NCBI GenBank assembly: GCA_963920525.1
Contig: OY986437.1
Coordinates: 28,601,063 to 28,665,062, forward strand
DNA: 64,000 nt
Source of the DNA: Dichetophora obliterata
Lineage: Eukaryota; Arthropoda; Insecta; Diptera; Sciomyzidae
Reading direction: 5' to 3'
The notes under the pieces are model-generated. The model made no database searches and was not told the DNA's origin. It saw only the letters and a list, made by a program, of their open reading frames with translations. The translations under genes were made by a program, and so were the position numbers. Below are positions 33,973-45,305 of this stretch, one piece after another; position 1 is the first letter of the stretch; each line of letters begins with the position of its first letter.

Positions 33973-34504
33973 TGCCGTGCTTATGCTAGCCAAACATGTT
34001 CGGTGTTAATTTTTGTTAATTTGTTCTCTTCGCTGAAATGTTTGTTTGGTGGTTATGCTATGATTGGTGGCACAGTTGCATTATATGTAATAGTATGTCA
34101 AAACACAAAAAAGCGCAACCCCAATTTGCATTTTTGTACTTAAGATTAACAAATTAAAATATACGAACTGATATTACTTACTCTGAATATTTATTATAAC
34201 ATCTTAAATAAAATGGTTTGCATATATCTGACATGCTAGCTAGCTGTTTATGTTAAGGGTTACTTGAAGACTTCACTTCTTACTTCACTTTTTAATACTT
34301 TTACCTACTTTTTTGATGCTATTATACAAAATGACTACAGCCAACACTGGAAAGTTCGGCATGTTTGGTGTTTCAATCAGCAATCAAAATGTTCGGTCCG
34401 AGAGCGAGAAAATGAATATGAGAAAAAGTTCATTTCTTCATTTTATGCGTGAAACAATAACAAAAAATGTTCGGCAATCATGTTTGGCTAGCATAACCAC
34501 GGCA
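33973..34504. mobile_element. 532-bp MITE with TTA target duplication, Harbinger-like
   Basis: TGCCGTGCTTATGCTAGCC at the left and GGCTAGCATAACCACGGCA at the right, an inverted repeat of ~28 bp with one mismatch. TTA lies on both sides (33970-33972, 34505-34507). GTTCGG / CGAACA motifs recur just inside. It disrupts CR1 ORF1. TTA/TAA duplications are typical of PIF/Harbinger. No transposase frame is present. Confidence 0.9.
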
Positions 34505-34580
34505 TTAAGTCACAAAACGTTCAACAGCGTGGTGAAATTAATGAACAAAAAATAATGTTGCAATCTGTTTTGAGTGAGAT

Positions 34581-34581
<1 letters not shown>

Positions 34582-34611
<30 letters not shown>

Positions 34612-36138
34612 TTCGAGTCTATGGATTAAATCCTTACAGACTAATCTTAACCAAAGGTTATAAATATAATAAATGTAATTAAACTAAAAATAAAGTATTT
34701 AATATTGATTTAAAACACATTTTCGACAATGAGAAATCAAACAAAACATGTATCGACAGATCATTATACAAAGACAAAGCTCGTTGCAAAGGTTCATTGC
34801 GTGCATAATTAGACCTATGAAATTTAATAAAAAACAAGTTAAAATGCCGCAACTGTCTTGACGGTATATTAAAATTTATAAGAGCCAAAAGAGAAGGACA
34901 GTCAATGTTACCTGAAATTATATCATATATAACGACAAGGGACTGAACTTTCCTTCGCGATTCTAACGATTTTATACCTAAGAGTAAACATCTTAAATTA
35001 TATGGAGGGATATCTTCACGACTATATAACAAACGAAGAGCAAACTTTGTAAATCTTTTCTGAACTTGTTCCAACCTAAGGTATGAACTGCATAAATCGG
35101 ATTCCAGATGAAGGAAGCGTATTCCAGTTTCGAGCGAACAAAAGTATTATATAGTGACTTAACGGTATGTGGGTCAGAAAACTCTGAACTATTTCTGCGT
35201 ATAAAAGCTAGCATCGAGTAAGCTTTAGGAACAATAAAATTAATATGTTCATTAAAAGTGAACTTACAGTCAAATATGACTCCAAGATCTTTTATAGATT
35301 CAACACATTTAAGTGGAATTTCAGAAATATTGTACTGAAATTTCAAAAAATGACTGCATTTAGAATATGCTATATGAACGCATTTAGAAATATTCAATGG
35401 AAGAGCATTAATCTTACTCCAATTAAGTAAATTATCTAAATCAGATTGCAATGAAATAGCATCAGATATGCTACTGACACTCTTAAATAATTTAAGGTCA
35501 TCAGCATAAAGCAAATATTTTGAGTTACAGAATATTTTATTTATATCATTAATAAATAATATAAATAATAAGGGGCCCAAGATACTACCTTGCGGCACCC
35601 CAGAAGAAGCAATGAACTTATAGGATTTAACATTATTAATTGATACATAACAAGATCTACCGCTAAGGTAAGATTTAATCCAATCTAAAAAAGTTGAGTG
35701 GAAACCCATTTTGAAAAGTTTTGCGATTAAGATATTATGGCAAACCTTATCAAACGCTTTAGAAAAATCCGTATAAATGGCGTCAACATGACAACCACCC
35801 TCAAAGGATGAAATGCAATATTGATTAAAGATCGTTAGGTTAGTTAAGGTAGAACGACCTGAAATGAAACCATGCTGTTCAGGACATAAATAGCGTTTAA
35901 CAAGAAAACATATCTTAATTTTAACAATTCTTTCAAAAATTTTAGAGATAGTAGACAACTTTGAGATGGGTCGATAGTTAGAGATATCATGTTTAGATCC
36001 AGATTTAAAAACAGGAGTAATATGGGAAACCTTCCAACTATCTAAGAATGTCCCAGCCGCTAGTGACATATTAAATATATGGCACAAGGGAACAGACAAG
36101 GCCTGAGCACATTTTAAAAACACTACAGGGCAAAACAA
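34582..36138 (-). mobile_element. Antisense CR1-like LINE inserted into CR1 ORF1, 5'-truncated
   Basis: Tail (TTTA)n at 34582-34612 on the plus strand, then 3' region, then RT running right to left up to 36138. Target duplication GAGATT lies at 34576-34581 and 36139-36144, and rejoining the flanks gives SEI-MSL in ORF1. It is a T1/Q-type CR1 relative of its host but in opposite orientation, and has a better-preserved RT. Confidence 0.92.
34679..36138 (-). pseudogene. CR1-like reverse transcriptase, one frameshift
   Basis: The open frame 36138-34993 (381 codons, no true start; truncated by the insertion junction) has HITPVFKSGSKHDISNYRPI, YTDFSKAFDKV (first Asp, about residue 122), SSGVPQGSILGPLLFILF and LLYADDLKLF (about residue 210), then LGVIFDCKFTFNEH and SKLEYASFIWNPIY. 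A single-base loss near 35075 shifts the frame. The continuation (35074-34679) has EQVQKRFTKFALRLL and the usual CR1 C-terminus, IPSRQLRHFNLFFIKFHRSN. Among the best-preserved RTs here. It lacks the endonuclease. Confidence 0.88.
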
Positions 36139-36849
36139 GAGATTATGTCTCTTAAGTGTGAAAATGCCAGTGCGCTCGCATTAATATCGTCTCTACATAA
36201 CGAGAAAAACATTTTAACTCAAAAATTTGAGTCGGTTGAAAATGAGCTTTGCTCTGTGAAGAAAAAACTTTATGAAAATGATACTGCTCTTGTGTCTCTT
36301 ACAAAAGAGATAAAAAATCTTCGTGATGCTGTCGTCCATATAACAACAAATTCTGTGGTTAACGTAAAAAAACAAAAAACACCCAGTGTTAATATTGCAC
36401 TTGCTGATAATCATACTGCAGCCTCGTCTTATAATGCAGCTGCTGCTAATACTAATCTAATTGAGCTACGCTCTCCTTCAAATGCTTCTCTTTCCACTGG
36501 GGCTGCTGCTCTTGATTCAACATGCTTGAGTATGGGTGTTGCTGCTGTTGCTGACGCTGTTGTAAATAATAATGTCTCCATGGTGCTTTCTTCTTCTTCA
36601 CATGCTAATTCTAATGTGACTGCTTCTTATGCTTCTATGCTCGCTGCTCCTGTTTGTGTTGAGAGTAACCCACTCCTACCTTCGCCTCTGCCTGTTCCAT
36701 CAGCCATGGAGTGGAATACGGTGCGTAAGAAAAAGTAAAACAAAAACAAAGCTATTGTTGGGTGTAATGATAATAATGATCTTGAGGTTGCTGTTTCTAA
36801 GAGAGCTCTTCATCTATCATATTTTAAACCTACGGTTACTGCTAATAGT

Positions 36850-37080
36850 GTGATTAACTATATCTCCACACATACTAATATTCTTCGAGACAATATCGAA
36901 TGTATTCGGCTCGTTAAAAGAGATGTGGATGAAACCACTTTAAAGAGAGTCAGCTTTAAATTAATAGTTCGACTCAGTGATTTAAATAAAGTATTTAATC
37001 CGACATTGTGGACTGCCGATGTTCGTGTGCGGAATTTCTCTTTTTTATCGAAAGAAGAGGAAACTATGGCGAAGCATTAG
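36850..37080 (+). pseudogene. CR1 ORF1 C-terminal domain, displaced frame
   Basis: INYISTHTNILRDNIECIRL, then KRDVDETTLKRVSFKLIVRL, then FNPTLWTADVRVRNF. This is the conserved C-terminal block found after the coiled coil in CR1-type ORF1 proteins. It lies downstream of the stop at 36738, with an intervening frameshift. The start of ORF2 overlaps it. It has no start of its own. Confidence 0.75.
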
Positions 37081-37790
37081 TTAACGATGCGTGTCTTTTG
37101 GCAACCTCTGCTTACGCGGATCCACCTCCACTGCCCTCTTTACTATCAGCGCAACTGAATGTTTTGCCGAAATTACCTTCAACATCTAATGGATTGCTTA
37201 ATACACATAATTCAACTGGAGCTCGCACTAATTTGAATTTATACTTTAATAATATGTCTGGAATTAGGACCAAGATTAATTCTATTTTTAATTGGACGTC
37301 ACAAGGTGATTTCGACGTAATTGTCTTTGTCGAAACATGGTTAAATGGAGATTTTTTTGATGCGGAATTTTTTAATCCCAACATTTTTAATGTATATATA
37401 TATAAGGATAGAGATGCTGCTAAAACTGGTCTCACTGGGGGGGGTGGGGTGTTGATTGCAGTTAAACGCAGTCTTTGCTCTTCCATTCACCTACTGCAGA
37501 ATAGTGACACGCTACTTGATCGATTTTGCGTTACAATAAATGATCCGAATGGAGCTATTTACATTTGTGCCTCATATATTCCTCCGAATAGCTCATATTG
37601 CTTATATACTGCGCATATTGATAATGTCGTCAATTTACAATCATCACTCAAGAATACTAATAATCACCTTTGTTTTCTTGGTGATTTTTACCTAAGTAAA
37701 ATCGTTTGGAGTTTTGTTGCTGATGTGCTGATTCCTTCTAATATTAATAGCTCGTATGAAATTTATTTTATTGATAGTTTGTTTAGCATT
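37008..37790 (+). pseudogene. CR1 ORF2 N-terminus: endonuclease, truncated
   Basis: An open frame with the APE-type endonuclease motifs: LYFNNMSGIRTKINSIF (metal-binding Asn region), VIVFVETWLNG (catalytic Glu), a KTGLTGGGGVLIAV turn, YIPPNSS and a degenerate GDFYLSKI (normally GDFN). Homology ends at NSSYEIYFIDSLFSID. The later Asp and His motifs and the whole RT are absent. The change GDFN to GDFY would itself damage the active site. Confidence 0.85.
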
Positions 37791-37794
37791 GACC

Positions 37795-38125
37795 CGGGGA
37801 CGTGTGGGTTGATAGTCTAGCGCACTCTCCACTAGACCACACAGGCCAACAGTTAACAGCAATCGCAAATTTGAACAGTTGCAAAATTATTACCGTGGCT
37901 AACATTTTCCAAGCATGATTGTAAAACACTTACTTAAAGCAAGTCTTTCCAAGTATTTTTGTGCAACACTTACTTTTTGTTTTTTGCCAATTTATTACCC
38001 AAGCAAGTGTTTTACAACCGTGCTTGGAAAACCCAATCAGCCATTTATAAATAGTGATTGAATTAAGCTTACATACAGTGCAAAAACTAAGCCTTTTCCA
38101 AGCACGCTTGTAAAACATTGTTCTT
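37795..38125 (-). repeat. tRNA-like module followed by inverted CCAAGCATGATTGTAAAAC repeats
   Basis: Read on the minus strand, 37846-37795 has TGGTCTAGTGGAGAGTG (A-box-like) and CCCCGGGTCAATGC (B-box-like), spaced as in a tRNA. To its right, three copies of TTTCCAAGCA(T/C)G(A/C)TTGTAAAAC occur near 37909, 38015 (inverted) and 38093. The organisation (tRNA-like head, AT-rich inverted repeats) parallels the 5036-5710 family, although the sequences differ. Confidence 0.5.
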
Positions 38126-38953
38126 TATCATTGGGGCCACCAAGAATATACATAATTCAAAAACTTATACATTTATCTCTAAAATATTAGTAGATGCCTA
38201 ATGAATTAAAGCCAAATGTTGGAAGGAAGAAACTAATTTCATCCCATTGATATTTATGAATAATTCATGTTAAAATTACGGAGAAGAATTTTAGATGGTG
38301 TGTCTGTTTGTGTGGTTTGATATTAAGAATTTGTGCTTATTAAATTTTTTCATAAACAGGCCTAAAATTAACAACAAAAACAAAAAAATAAAACATCTTT
38401 GTCATGTTAAGAAAAAAAGTTTTGCTTAAACAGGGAAGTTTTGCTGTATAAGCATAATATTACACTTACACACCAACACACTCACTAACACACAAGTATA
38501 ACAGCGTTTGTGTGTGCGCGTGTGTACTTTAAGCAACATCTTAATTTATTAAAACGCTGGCAGCGGCAGCTAAACTTGGCTCAGTTCAACAAACGACAAC
38601 AACAAATTAATATAAATATTTATAGGCAGACAGAACTAATGAAATGTATGTTGCGCCGATGAAGGCATAAAAAGCATTTATCAATTTTTCTACTGACAGG
38701 ATAATGGTTGTTTGTGTGTGTGTGTTTGTGAGAGTGTACGTGTGTAAAACATAAAAAAATTTCAAGTATAACTTAAAGTGTGTTGTTATTGTTAGCTTTT
38801 GTTAAAGCCTGTTTGTTCTTGGAAACATATTTTTGTGTAAAAAAATAAACTTTGAAAATTTTTACTAAAAGCTTTTTAGATCTAAGCATAAGTTTCTAAT
38901 GCATTATATAAACTAAGAGCATAGATAAGCAATAAGCCATAATTATATTTTTT
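38126..38953. other. No gene recognised; GT-rich run
   Basis: Contains CA- and TG-dinucleotide-rich stretches (38460-38530 and 38705-38750), otherwise AT-rich. No coding or element signal was found. Confidence 0.5.
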
Positions 38954-39053
38954 TACTAGACCGGGTTGGTCTCCATACAAAAAAAGTTTTTAATAAGCTC
39001 AGTCTTAAATATTTCTTGCCTTATTGTAGTAGCCTCCACCAAAAGATTTCGCC
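38954..39053 (-). repeat. Left arm of a ~100-bp outer inverted repeat
   Basis: Its complement reads CGAAATCTTTTGGTGGAGGC ... AATATTTAAGACTGAGCTTA ... GAGACCAACCCGGTC. It aligns with 47376-47469 (CGAAATCCTTTTGTGGAGGG ... AATATTTAAGACTGAGTTTA ... TAGACCCTGCC) at roughly three quarters identity. The two arms flank the 7.8-kb hAT-bounded interval and may be the ends of an older host element. Confidence 0.6.
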
Positions 39054-39389
39054 TTTTGTGGGAAAAAAAGGCGAGTATGGGCAAGTTTTTTGGTTCTATG
39101 AATTGTCAAAAACAAAAAAAAAAACGAAAGCTCCAAAAATGATTACTATCAGTCAGGTGCGTACCCAGAAAAAAATTCGGAGGGTTTTTATTTTTTTTTT
39201 TTTTTTAGTGAGACTTATTCCAATTTATTTATATGAAATAATCTTTATATTATAATGTCTAGACTTCTTTTATTTCGGGCTTGTGCATTTAAAATTTTGT
39301 TCATTATCACTTCCACACGGATAAAAAAATATACTCATATTCAGTGGGGATTAAGAAAATCGCGGCCGCAGATACCACTCAGCGAATAT

Positions 39390-39895
39390 AAGCTTAAATC
39401 AAGTAAACTGTTTTCTGAAAAATTAAAATAAATATTCCAGTCAATATCTACTTAAATCAAACGGATATTTGCTGAGTTATTGAAATTCCCACTCCAGAAA
39501 ATATAACCTCAAATTAAGCCAATATTTTCTGCTATGTTAAAATAAATATTCCTGTCAAAAAATTTTTTATTTCAAGCTTATATTTCCTGTTATACCAAAA
39601 TTAATACTCCATTAAAAAATTTCTAAAATCAAGTCGCAATATGCTTGGTATTCACAGGATCAATTTTTCAGCTGAAATATAGCGTACTTTTGATCTGCCT
39701 GAGAAATAAGCGCAAGTCTTGATTAATTACATACATAAATTTAACTAAGAGATCTCTGCGTGTATTATTAACATTAAAATAAATTGAAATTAAAAATTAC
39801 CTTTACCTAAAATTTGAACCCACTACTCAAGATTCCAAGAAAAAATAAGAGTAAACACTAAAGCCTTAGCCAACTCAGCTATCGCACTGTTATGA
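39390..39895. repeat. Diverged AAGC-type tandem repeat with adjacent tRNA-like module
   Basis: 39390-39660 has spaced repeats of TAAATCAAG and AAAATAAATATTCC(A/T)GTCAA with ends related to the 5036-5710 family (TCTCTGCGTGTATTA near 39758). On the minus strand, 39895-39822 has GATAGCTGAGTTGGCTAAGG (A-box-like) and GTGGGTTCAAATTTTAGG (B-box-like), i.e. a tRNA-like module with a long variable part. It is not a functional tRNA as far as I can fold it. Confidence 0.45.
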
Positions 39896-41768
39896 TGGTG
39901 TTGAATTAATATACATAACAACATTAGGAAAATAATTTCTCAATATTAAGCATATAAATACTGGAAAATTTTTTTGATAACTGAGTAAATTATTTTTCTG
40001 TTGCAAGAAACTCAAATTTCTGGTTTCTACTAATGTTAGTGCTAGATAAGTTCAGTTGAGCTTTTTTTATTCTAAATAAAAGTAAATTATTTCTATCCGT
40101 GCACATCCCAGTAAACATTTAGAAGATCTAACCCATTAAGCCTTTTTTCTCCAGTTTTTCTTCTCATGTTTTTTTGAGTCTTTCAAGCGATGAAAACGAG
40201 CGTTCGCTTGAAGCGACTGAAACCGGCAACGTTGCACCAATCTTCAGTAATCAGCTTATTGATGGATATATCATTGCATCGCAAAAATTAAGGGATTCGA
40301 TAAACGTTACAGGTCGATTTGTTTGATTTAAGGAGTGCCTACAAATATGGGATACAAAGTATTGGTCAAAATCAATAAATGTATGCACTGAAAAAATCAT
40401 GATGTCTTAAAATTGAACTTAATGCCTTTAATATCAATGCATATTTTTTCATACAAAATTAGAAACGTTTTCAAGCAATTTTTTAACCACAATTTGTAAT
40501 AAATTTTTTTTTAATTTTCAAAGTGAGCTGTTTACGGTAAACATGGTTTAAACTAAAATTAGCGCATTTTAAGTGTTTATAATTGCGTTGCTATATGGCA
40601 ACCACAGGCTGATTCGGGTTAAACAAATTTTGTCAAAGTAGGAACAAAATGTTTTTAATATGTCGCCCATTTCAAATTAAAGTGTAATATCAATTGCACT
40701 AACCATCTCCGATTTGGTTCAAATTTTGTGCTTAGATTAGTTTATTGTCAAGAAAACCAAATCCGGAGTTTAAGGTTTTGAGATTTTTTTTCGCGTACCC
40801 ATAGCATGCGAATACTAAAATAGGGTCTATTTTGAGGCAACATAGCTCAGTCAATTTAAATGCGGTGTTCGTAAATATGGTATCATTGGAAAGTTTATTT
40901 GGTCTTTTGTAAGGAAAAAATATGAAACTTAAAAAAAATTGCAGACCCATTATTAATTTCAAAGTTTAATACCATGCCAGCAACAGGAGCTATAATTTTT
41001 TGACGTAGAATTACGTCTTACAGCGCGGTTTGTATGGGGGTCATTTTCACGAATTTTTTCAAAGTGATATTTGACACTTTGGGGTATACCTACAGCTTTT
41101 AATATTCATCGTACAAAGAAAAGAAAAATGCCAAAATATCAGTTTTAGTGGGAATAAAACGAATATCTAATAAAATAGCAAAATCGAAGAAGATGAAAAA
41201 TTCATATATTCGTATGAGAAATGCACAAGCTGCTTAGCTGCAGTAGCTGTTTTTAAGGTTGTTGTTGTTGTTGTGTTTGCTTGTTTGGTTCGTAATCACG
41301 CCGTTCGTTGTTGTGCTGCTTTTGTTGTTGTTGTTGTTGTTTATTATTATGTATGTAAAACATACATATATAAATACTCATCAGTTGCTTTCATTTTTTT
41401 TGTTACCCAGATAGCCAATCGGCTCGGTTGAAAACGGTGTGCACTTTTAAAAGCACTGAAGCGGACCGTTTCGATGTCAGCAAACTATGCAATGTGTGTT
41501 TCATATAAGCGTACCATATATTAAAATGTTTATTAATGTTGATTTTCTATGATATAATACAAATTCTAAATGTTTAATAGTTTATCTCATTCTCGATTTT
41601 AGGTTCAAATGCTAGTTGTTTGGTACTTTAAAATCGTTGAAATTGCAAATAAAATTGAGCTTTAGGTCAGGTTAGAACAATTAATTTCTCTAACGAATTT
41701 TTTCCAAAGAAACAACAACAACAACATTTTCAATATGAAAAGGAAAACATCACTAGCTGATTAAGTAA
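39896..41768. other. No gene recognised; GTT microsatellite
   Basis: Interior of the 7.8-kb interval. A GTT/GTTGTT run lies at about 41262-41342. A short stretch at 40195-40340 is open and polar but unrecognised. 41640-41720 carries an inverted copy of the AGCT(T)TAGGTCAGGTTAGA motif that recurs in the duplicates at 42205 and 43138. Confidence 0.45.
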
Positions 41769-42184
41769 ACAACGATTTGTTTTTAGTAAAAGTGGTACCA
41801 TAACGGAAATATATAATTCAAATGTATGAACATAAAGTTAATTGAATAAATTGAAAACTTATGTATATATATGTATATTTATATATATATATATATAGAA
41901 TTAACTTTATGCTCATACACATAAATTATATATTTCCGTGACATATATATTATGTAACTTTCACAAAAAACATGATAAATATATTTATATAAAAAGTAGT
42001 AATTGAATAGCTACATTCACATCATATTACAAGCGTTATATTTTTTAAACAGTTTATATCAATAAATTATTATATATATATATGTGTCGACAATGAATAA
42101 CGAATAAACTCAAAATATCGTAAAAAAGCTATATGGCATTTTCTTCATTGCCAATCTTTGATAGAATGCAGGAAAATATTTTTT
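41769..42184 (+). repeat. Left arm of a ~416-bp inverted repeat
   Basis: From ACAACGATTTGTTTTTAGTA to ATGCAGGAAAATATTTTTT, it is the near-perfect reverse complement of 44273-44687, 2.1 kb away. The outer part contains its own hairpin (ATGAACATAAAGTTAATT facing AATTAACTTTATGCTCAT). It is a partial, inverted second copy of the 44053-44771 foldback element. Confidence 0.88.
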
Positions 42185-42204
42185 CGCCAATTAAGAGTTA
42201 TCTG

Positions 42205-43315
42205 TTTGATTAAATAGTTAGAGCAGTTAATTGTTCTTACCTGACCTAAAGCTCAATAAACGATTTTAAACTATCAAACAACTAGAATTTGTATTTAAAA
42301 TCAAGAATGATTTAAACTATCAAACAATTAGAATTTGTGTTTAAATCAAAGAAAATCAACACAATAAATAACAAGGTCATATAGAAAACTTTAAGTTGCA
42401 TATTAATTTTATTTGTTGTTAAGCAATTGTTACCTTTTCTTAAAATAGTTTTTATTAAGTTGCAACAATAAACTAAAGAATAAACGGCAGCTCAACTCAT
42501 TCAATGCATTTTTCAGAGTTTTTGGCGAACGGGTGAAAAAGAGAGGGAAAATAGACAAGAACAAACGACACATAAGGCGAATATGGCATAAATTTAAATT
42601 CGAATCTTGATAAATATAAAAAAGGACTTTATAATTGTATAGAGAACGGTTTAAAGTTACAAAAAAATGTCGTTTTCATACCACCAAATCAGACGCTGCC
42701 GTTTTAAGTACCGTTTAGCTGGAACAGTCACATTCATGGCTTGTTGGGTTGTAATACAGTAGAGAATACAGATACATGTAGCTAGAGAGCAAGTATGTGG
42801 CTACAAAAAAATGTATTACTACAAGCCAAGGTTGCCAGTTAAAATTTGAAACAATTCCGACAAAAAGTTACTTTTTCACATTAACACAAATTAAATATAA
42901 CAAAAATTACCATGATAAAGATAAACAAAAAAGTTTCCACCGCAATAAAAAAATATAAAAAAAAAAATCCAAGGATCATTAAAAATTACTACAAAAATTC
43001 CACGCGTTTTAAAAATACCACCAAAAATTCCATATGCATTTAAAATTACCACAAAAATATCATTCGCATTACAATATACCACAATAAGTCCCATATGCAC
43101 AAACAATTTAAAAATGTTGTTTCTTTGGAAAAATTCGTTAGAGCAATTAATTATTCTAACCTGACCTTAAGCTCAATAAACGATTTTAAACTATTAAACA
43201 ACTAGAATTTGTATTTAAAATCAAGTATGATTTAAACTATCAAAAATTTAGAATTTGTATTTAAATCATAGAAAATCAACATAATTAATAACAAGGTCAT
43301 ATAAATAACTTTCAA
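42205..43315. repeat. ~180-bp direct duplicates at 42205-42395 and 43138-43315
   Basis: Both copies share CTCAATAAACGATTTTAAACT, then CAACTAGAATTTGTATTTAAA and AATAACAAGGTCATATA. A third, inverted piece lies near 41530-41700. Each copy contains an internal ~40-bp duplication (GATTTAAACTATCAAA). The sequence between (42400-43130) is AT-rich, with an ATTACCACAAAAAT(T/A)CC-like repeat near 42900-43090. Confidence 0.75.
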
Positions 43316-43604
43316 CTGTAATTTAAAACAAATTTAGAAATACCACAAAGAAATTTTGCTTACTAAAACAAAAAAAAAATTTAAGAAGAATATTACCAAA
43401 CTCCCACGGAAAGAAAAAAATACCCAGCTGAATTCCCACGCCAACTAAAATATACCACGCTGAATTAAAAAATTTAATAGGAATTCCCAAAAACAAAAAT
43501 TCCTAGAGGGAATCAAAAATTAAAACGAATGGGATTTTTCCAACATAACTGGCAACGTTGCTAATAGCTGCTGATATTGTTGTTTTGGTTCTGCATGCTA
43601 AGCA

Positions 43605-43905
43605 AAGGGCCGTTTTTCACTCGGCAATTTTATGAGCAATAATTGCCTTCGCCGCAAGTAGTTTGCTGACTACTCGGGTTGAAAGAGGACTTTCGTAAAC
43701 CCCCTCATGCAGATGAATAATCTGTTTGTCGCTTGCGGCAAAGGCAATTATTATCGAGTGAAAAGCGCGACAAAGAGATCTTGCTACCAGAGCAAGAGAA
43801 TATTTGCTCTCGGAGCAATATTTGCTTTGGCCGCAAGCTCGAGAATTTTCGTGTGTGACGAGTGACATTGCTCGAGAATTGCAGAGTGAAAAGCGGGACA
43901 TAGTA
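43605..43905. mobile_element. ~300-bp foldback MITE with GTTTTTCACTCG ends
   Basis: GGGCCGTTTTTCACTCGGCA at the left, and GCAGAGTGAAAAGCGGGAC at the right. A nested inverted pair CAATAATTGCCTTCGCCGCA / CTTGCGGCAAAGGCAATTAT makes the left half fold on itself. TAAGCAAA occurs just outside both ends (43598-43605 and 43909-43916) and may be an 8-bp duplication, though it is not flush with both repeat ends. Confidence 0.65.
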
Positions 43906-44052
43906 AGCAAAGTTCTGTTTATTTTCTGTGGACGATTCGGTTCATCCCCTCTAACGCTGCTCAACCGCTGTGATCATGCTTTTCTCTGTGCGTCGTTGTT
44001 TTAGATTTGCTAAATTTTTTTATATGTTCTTAATTCTTACTCTCTGGCAATA

Positions 44053-44771
44053 GGGTAGCTACAGTCAGTATATGACAATCGAAGTATTTTTAACAAAAAT
44101 TATAACAGCTCTTATAAATATATCTGTGTCGACAAGGAATAACGACTAAACTCAAATTATCGTAAAAACCAATATTTTTATTGTACTTATTCCGACCTTT
44201 TTTCTGAAATATATGAAACTTTACAAACGATAATAGGTGCAGAATTAAGTGGTTATCTATTCTGTGCAAAAAAATATTTTCCTGCATTCTATCAAAGATT
44301 GGCAATGAAGAAAATGCCATATAGCTTTTTTTACGATATTTTGAGTTTAGTCGTTATTCATTGTCGACACATATATATATATAAAATAATTTATTGATGT
44401 AAACTGTTTAAAAAATATAACGCTTGTAATATGATGTGAATGTAGCTATTCAATTACTACTTTTTATATAAATATATTTATCATGTTTTTTGTGAAAGTT
44501 ACATAATATATATGTAACGGAAATATATAATTTATGTGTATGAACATAAAGTTAATTCTATATATATATATATATAAATATACATATATATACATAAGTT
44601 TTCAATTTATTCAATTAACTTTATGTTCATACATTTGAATTATATATTTCCGTTATGGTACCACTTTTACTAAAAACAAATCGTTGTAATAATATATATA
44701 TATATTTTAATAAATTCATTTAAACTATTTTAATATGACATACTTCGATTGTCATATGCCGACTGTAGCTA
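44053..44771. mobile_element. ~720-bp foldback element with GGTAGCTACAGTC ends
   Basis: GGTAGCTACAGTCAGTATAT at the left and its near-complement at the right (ATATGCCGACTGTAGCTACC), continuing through GACAATCGAAGTAT. Inside there is a second inverted pair (GTGTCGACAAGGAATAACGA, 44126; complement near 44350) and a third (TTAACTTTATGTTCAT type). It has no coding frame. The 41769-42184 block is a partial inverted copy. Confidence 0.8.
44273..44687 (-). repeat. Right arm of the ~416-bp inverted repeat
   Basis: Reverse complement of 41769-42184, with few differences. It forms the right two thirds of the 44053-44771 element. Together with the left arm it could form a very long hairpin around a 2.1-kb loop. 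Confidence 0.88.
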
Positions 44772-45305
44772 CCAAATTTCCAGAGTAGAAATTCAGAATA
44801 TCTATAAAAAAAAGTCATAGTTTCGATAGTTTCGTATGTATAGACGTAGGATTCCTTTTTATAACAACAACAACCAATTCTTTTTTGAATAATTTTTATT
44901 TAGAAGATGAAATATTTTAAAATAGTTTTGAAAAATATAAATAAAAAAACCAGAATTTTTCTCTATTACTGTAGAAAAAGGAATTCTACGTCTGTACTTA
45001 CGATACTATCGAAACTGTGTCTTTTTTTCATTTTCATTTTTTATGTTCCATTATCTTTGCAACGATACAAAATTAAAGTGTTTTTTCAAAGGTTCAGAAG
45101 TTATGGCATAAAACGTAAGGTAATAGTGAGTTTTTAATATAAATTCAACTAGCGTCGATGTTTATTGTAATAAGACAATAATACATAGAGACTTAAAAAT
45201 TTTTTCGTTAATAATATAGAAAACAATTTCCAAAGTACATTTTTTATGCCACTTAGCGAGAAAAAGATGCATTTAAAAACAAATGAAAAATTGTTTTTAG
45301 AATAT

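Larger units (their letters stand above)
33558..36738 (+). pseudogene. CR1 ORF1: PHD finger plus coiled coil, split by two insertions
   Basis: Starts at an ATG (33558) with PCVCGQKVDRNQPKVQCSKC then HLEC and later CS...FFCKV, a Cys4-His-Cys3 PHD finger of ~50 residues that shifts frame after FCKV. Low-complexity Ser/Asn/Gln sequence follows to ILSEILSL (33970). After the MITE comes ...LQSVLSEI (34508-34581), and after the antisense CR1 MSLKCENASALALISSL and a coiled coil (FESVENELCSVKKKLYEN) at 36145-36350. An Ala/Ser-rich segment follows, ending at a stop at 36738. PHD-type ORF1 proteins are known for CR1 elements and are thought to bind nucleic acid or chromatin. Confidence 0.82.
33431..37790 (+). 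mobile_element. CR1 LINE, near 5'-complete, 3' part missing
   Basis: A ~125-bp leader, a PHD-finger ORF1 and the start of ORF2 (endonuclease), on the plus strand. Two later insertions split ORF1: a 532-bp TTA-flanked MITE and a 1,557-bp antisense CR1 flanked by GAGATT. The homology stops abruptly at about 37790 inside the endonuclease, where a tRNA-like repeat begins. Loss of a LINE 3' half cannot come from normal truncated integration, so a later deletion or insertion is implied. Confidence 0.85.

Noticed and set aside
40195..40340. Short polar frame as a hAT transposase piece in the 7.8-kb interval
   Set aside because: Open but without any dimerisation-domain or catalytic motif I could defend.
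43598..43916. TAAGCAAA as a firm 8-bp target duplication
   Set aside because: Present on both sides but not flush with both inverted-repeat ends, so it may be chance; boundaries are given as approximate.
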